From: Imbricaverruca yamaguchii
Lineage: Eukaryota; Arthropoda; Thecostraca; Neoverrucidae
Assembly: GCA_034440575.1 (NCBI GenBank)
Contig: JAOTOL010001570.1
Coordinates: forward strand, 1,900,001-1,964,000
Direction of reading: 5' to 3'
Length of the DNA: 64,000 bases
Under the pieces are notes generated by a model. That model had not been told where the DNA came from. It saw nothing but the letters and a program-made list of their open reading frames with translations, and did not search any database. How positions within the stretch are numbered: position 1 is the stretch's first letter; each line of letters opens with the position of its first letter. Positions 62,197-64,000 of this stretch are shown here, piece by piece. The position numbers and the translations under genes are program-made.

Positions 62197-63858
62197 CACC
62201 ACCAGGGTTCAGGACTGCTGACGCCGTACTCGTCCGATTAGCCCCGGGGCGCCGAGAAGGCCAACGCAGAGGTGCGCCAAGCGCCTCCCGCCGGGGCGAC
62301 TCGAATGCCTCCAACTTGCACTATCAATGATTGCAGAATTAATGGTTAATCCATATTGCATTCCTTGATTCTTTCACAGAGGGACATTTGATACTTGAAC
62401 ACGATCGGGGCGGAGAAACCTTTCCACGAACAACTAAGCCGGCACAGGAGCCCCCCCCCTCCATCAAGACGGGCAAATACCCCAGGAAACGAGTTGAGGG
62501 CGAGTCAGCGTACGTCGGTGCAGGAGGATCTCAGGGTGTAATGGAGACATCAAACACGAGTAGAGGGCCCAGAAATGAGACGAGACATCTGGCACCGTGT
62601 GACAGCCTGCCTGTTCCGGCGTGCGGAACAATGTATTAAAATTGGGAAATTTCGGTGGAAAACATCACACAACAGGAAAAACATTTACATCTTAGTCAGA
62701 TGTTTATCCGTTCGTTGATATATTCTGTCGGTGTGCAGCAGTGCGCCCAATATACAAGTGTTTGATAATACAACAAACCTGACATGAATGACATTCAATC
62801 GCTGCTTACATGTTTCTGAAGTGATGCTGGGGAGAACACAGGTACATAATCGTATTATACAATCACACACAAGTCGGATCGATCGTACCGTGCGACATGT
62901 TCGGCTTCATTTTCGATTGCAAAACGAGATTTATTCACATCTGACACCTAAGTGAAAATGAATTTTGATACATTGGTGTGAAGAAGTAGCGGAAGAAGAA
63001 AAACAACCGTATCCTTCCGCGTCCACCAGAAGGTCGACGGAGATCAAAGGCTGTGACATGGTGGTTCCCGATGTTATTGCATTGGAGTAGTGGTGACAGA
63101 AGGCCAAATGTGCATCACCACTCTTCGCCTTACCCGACACATTCACCCATCCTCAACTCCCCTCACTTCATTCACTGATATTTCCATCGCCAAAAATATA
63201 CTTTCTGACATTTTAACTTACCTCAGCGAATTGGAGCTTCGCCCAGTCATCGAAGCTTCTCGAACATCGGTCGCATCCAGTTCGGGCTCCGTTGGGCGGG
63301 ACTCACGCCGACCGGAACTGGACGACGTCCGAGGCGACCAACGTGGTCTGTTGACCTTTTCTGCCACGCTTGTGGTCTCAGGCTTCTGAGGTGGCCTTCC
63401 TGATGCCCTTGTCGGTGTGAATCAACAAGTACACTAACGAATCAGTGCACGAGTCGTCGTGGCGGTACGCTCGGCAGCCAGAGCCACGGAGCAGCTTCTG
63501 CTCCCCGCGGATCGCACCACGCAGCAGCCGCCGGATTCAGCTGTGAGCACGAGGCCTGACTTCGCTTTTGGTCTTTGTCGGAGGCATGAACCACACATTG
63601 ATGGAACAATTTATACTTGCTTTGCAGTAACGTCCTCTTCATGGTATGTAGTTTTCACATATGTTGGTGATTACCAGTGTCAGTGATCTATTTCGAGCTA
63701 AACGCCTTACCACGGTGCTATGGAGCTGCCTTGAAATCAAAATCGCTTGTATTTCACAGTACATGTGTAGAAAACGACCATGTTTTTCTTCTAGAATTAC
63801 GTTTCGGTGTCACAACGATGTGTTCCGATGCCCGTGTGCACGCACCATGCCGCTCGAG

Positions 63859-64000
63859 TCACAATTTGAAAGCGAAACACTGCCCACAGACGTCGCAGGG
63901 ATATGGCCCAGCGCCCGTATGGGTGAGACAACGTTCTGACAGCTGCGACTTGCGAACACAACCCTTCGCACAGACGTCATAACGATATGTTCTGATGCCG
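63859..64000 (-). pseudogene. C2H2 zinc-finger pseudogene, second copy (cut by window end)
   Basis: Same fingers as 4588-4725 (YDVCAKGC and CDVCGQCF, then stop at 63859-63861), here without the SINE, so the frame continues uninterrupted to the window edge. The missing first cysteine and truncated last finger are shared with copy 1, so those defects predate the duplication. Confidence 0.8.

Larger units (their letters stand above)
59330..64000 (+). repeat. Direct segmental duplication, copy 2
   Basis: Matches 1-4930 without the SINE-1 at 4724-4911. It contains its own shorter 157-bp array (about 61400-61830) and 16-bp array (61885-62037). It extends to the window end. Confidence 0.95.

Overview
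The window is animal nuclear DNA, most likely from an arthropod and perhaps a crustacean. The evidence is spliced genes with GT-AG introns, a THAP domain joined to C2H2 zinc fingers, hAT and CR1/L2-like transposon remains, and many tRNA-derived SINEs. Nothing in it is bacterial. The species call is an inference, and I ran no database search.

Layout. 1-4930 is the first copy of a direct duplication whose second copy fills 59330-64000. 4588-5503 (-) is a broken C2H2 zinc-finger copy carrying a SINE. 6456-13624 (+) is a six-exon THAP plus C2H2 gene with a frameshift ahead of its fingers. 15545-26314 (-) is a complete five-exon homologue of DAP3 (mitoribosomal protein mS29), tail-to-tail with the THAP gene. 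26315-36656 has no cellular gene that I recognise, but holds a decayed hAT transposase, palindrome-rich elements and a 380-bp hAT-like MITE. 36657-57371 (+) is a 13-exon homologue of the nucleolar ribosome-biogenesis factor URB1 (Npa1), divergent from DAP3. Its frame stays open across every predicted junction, but a large middle part and the C-terminus of the family are not found. 57372-59329 holds microsatellites, hairpins and a minisatellite.

The most unusual signal is how the introns of DAP3 and URB1 are built. At least six minisatellite arrays have units that span an exon-intron junction (exon edge plus splice donor or acceptor), so the real splice site is the last member of an array of decoys. 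In URB1 intron 2 the decoys decay with distance from the exon, which suggests that the array grows from the splice site. A second signal is a family of very small retroposon-like inserts (37-62 bp: hairpin plus AACC-type tail). Several have 13-15 bp target-site duplications, and one has an empty site in the other copy of the duplication. They share their 3' hairpin and tail with longer tRNA-Val-headed SINEs.

The two well-identified genes both serve ribosomes: DAP3 in the mitochondrial small subunit, URB1 in early nucleolar 60S assembly. They lie head-to-head about 10.3 kb apart. I see no evidence that they share regulation.
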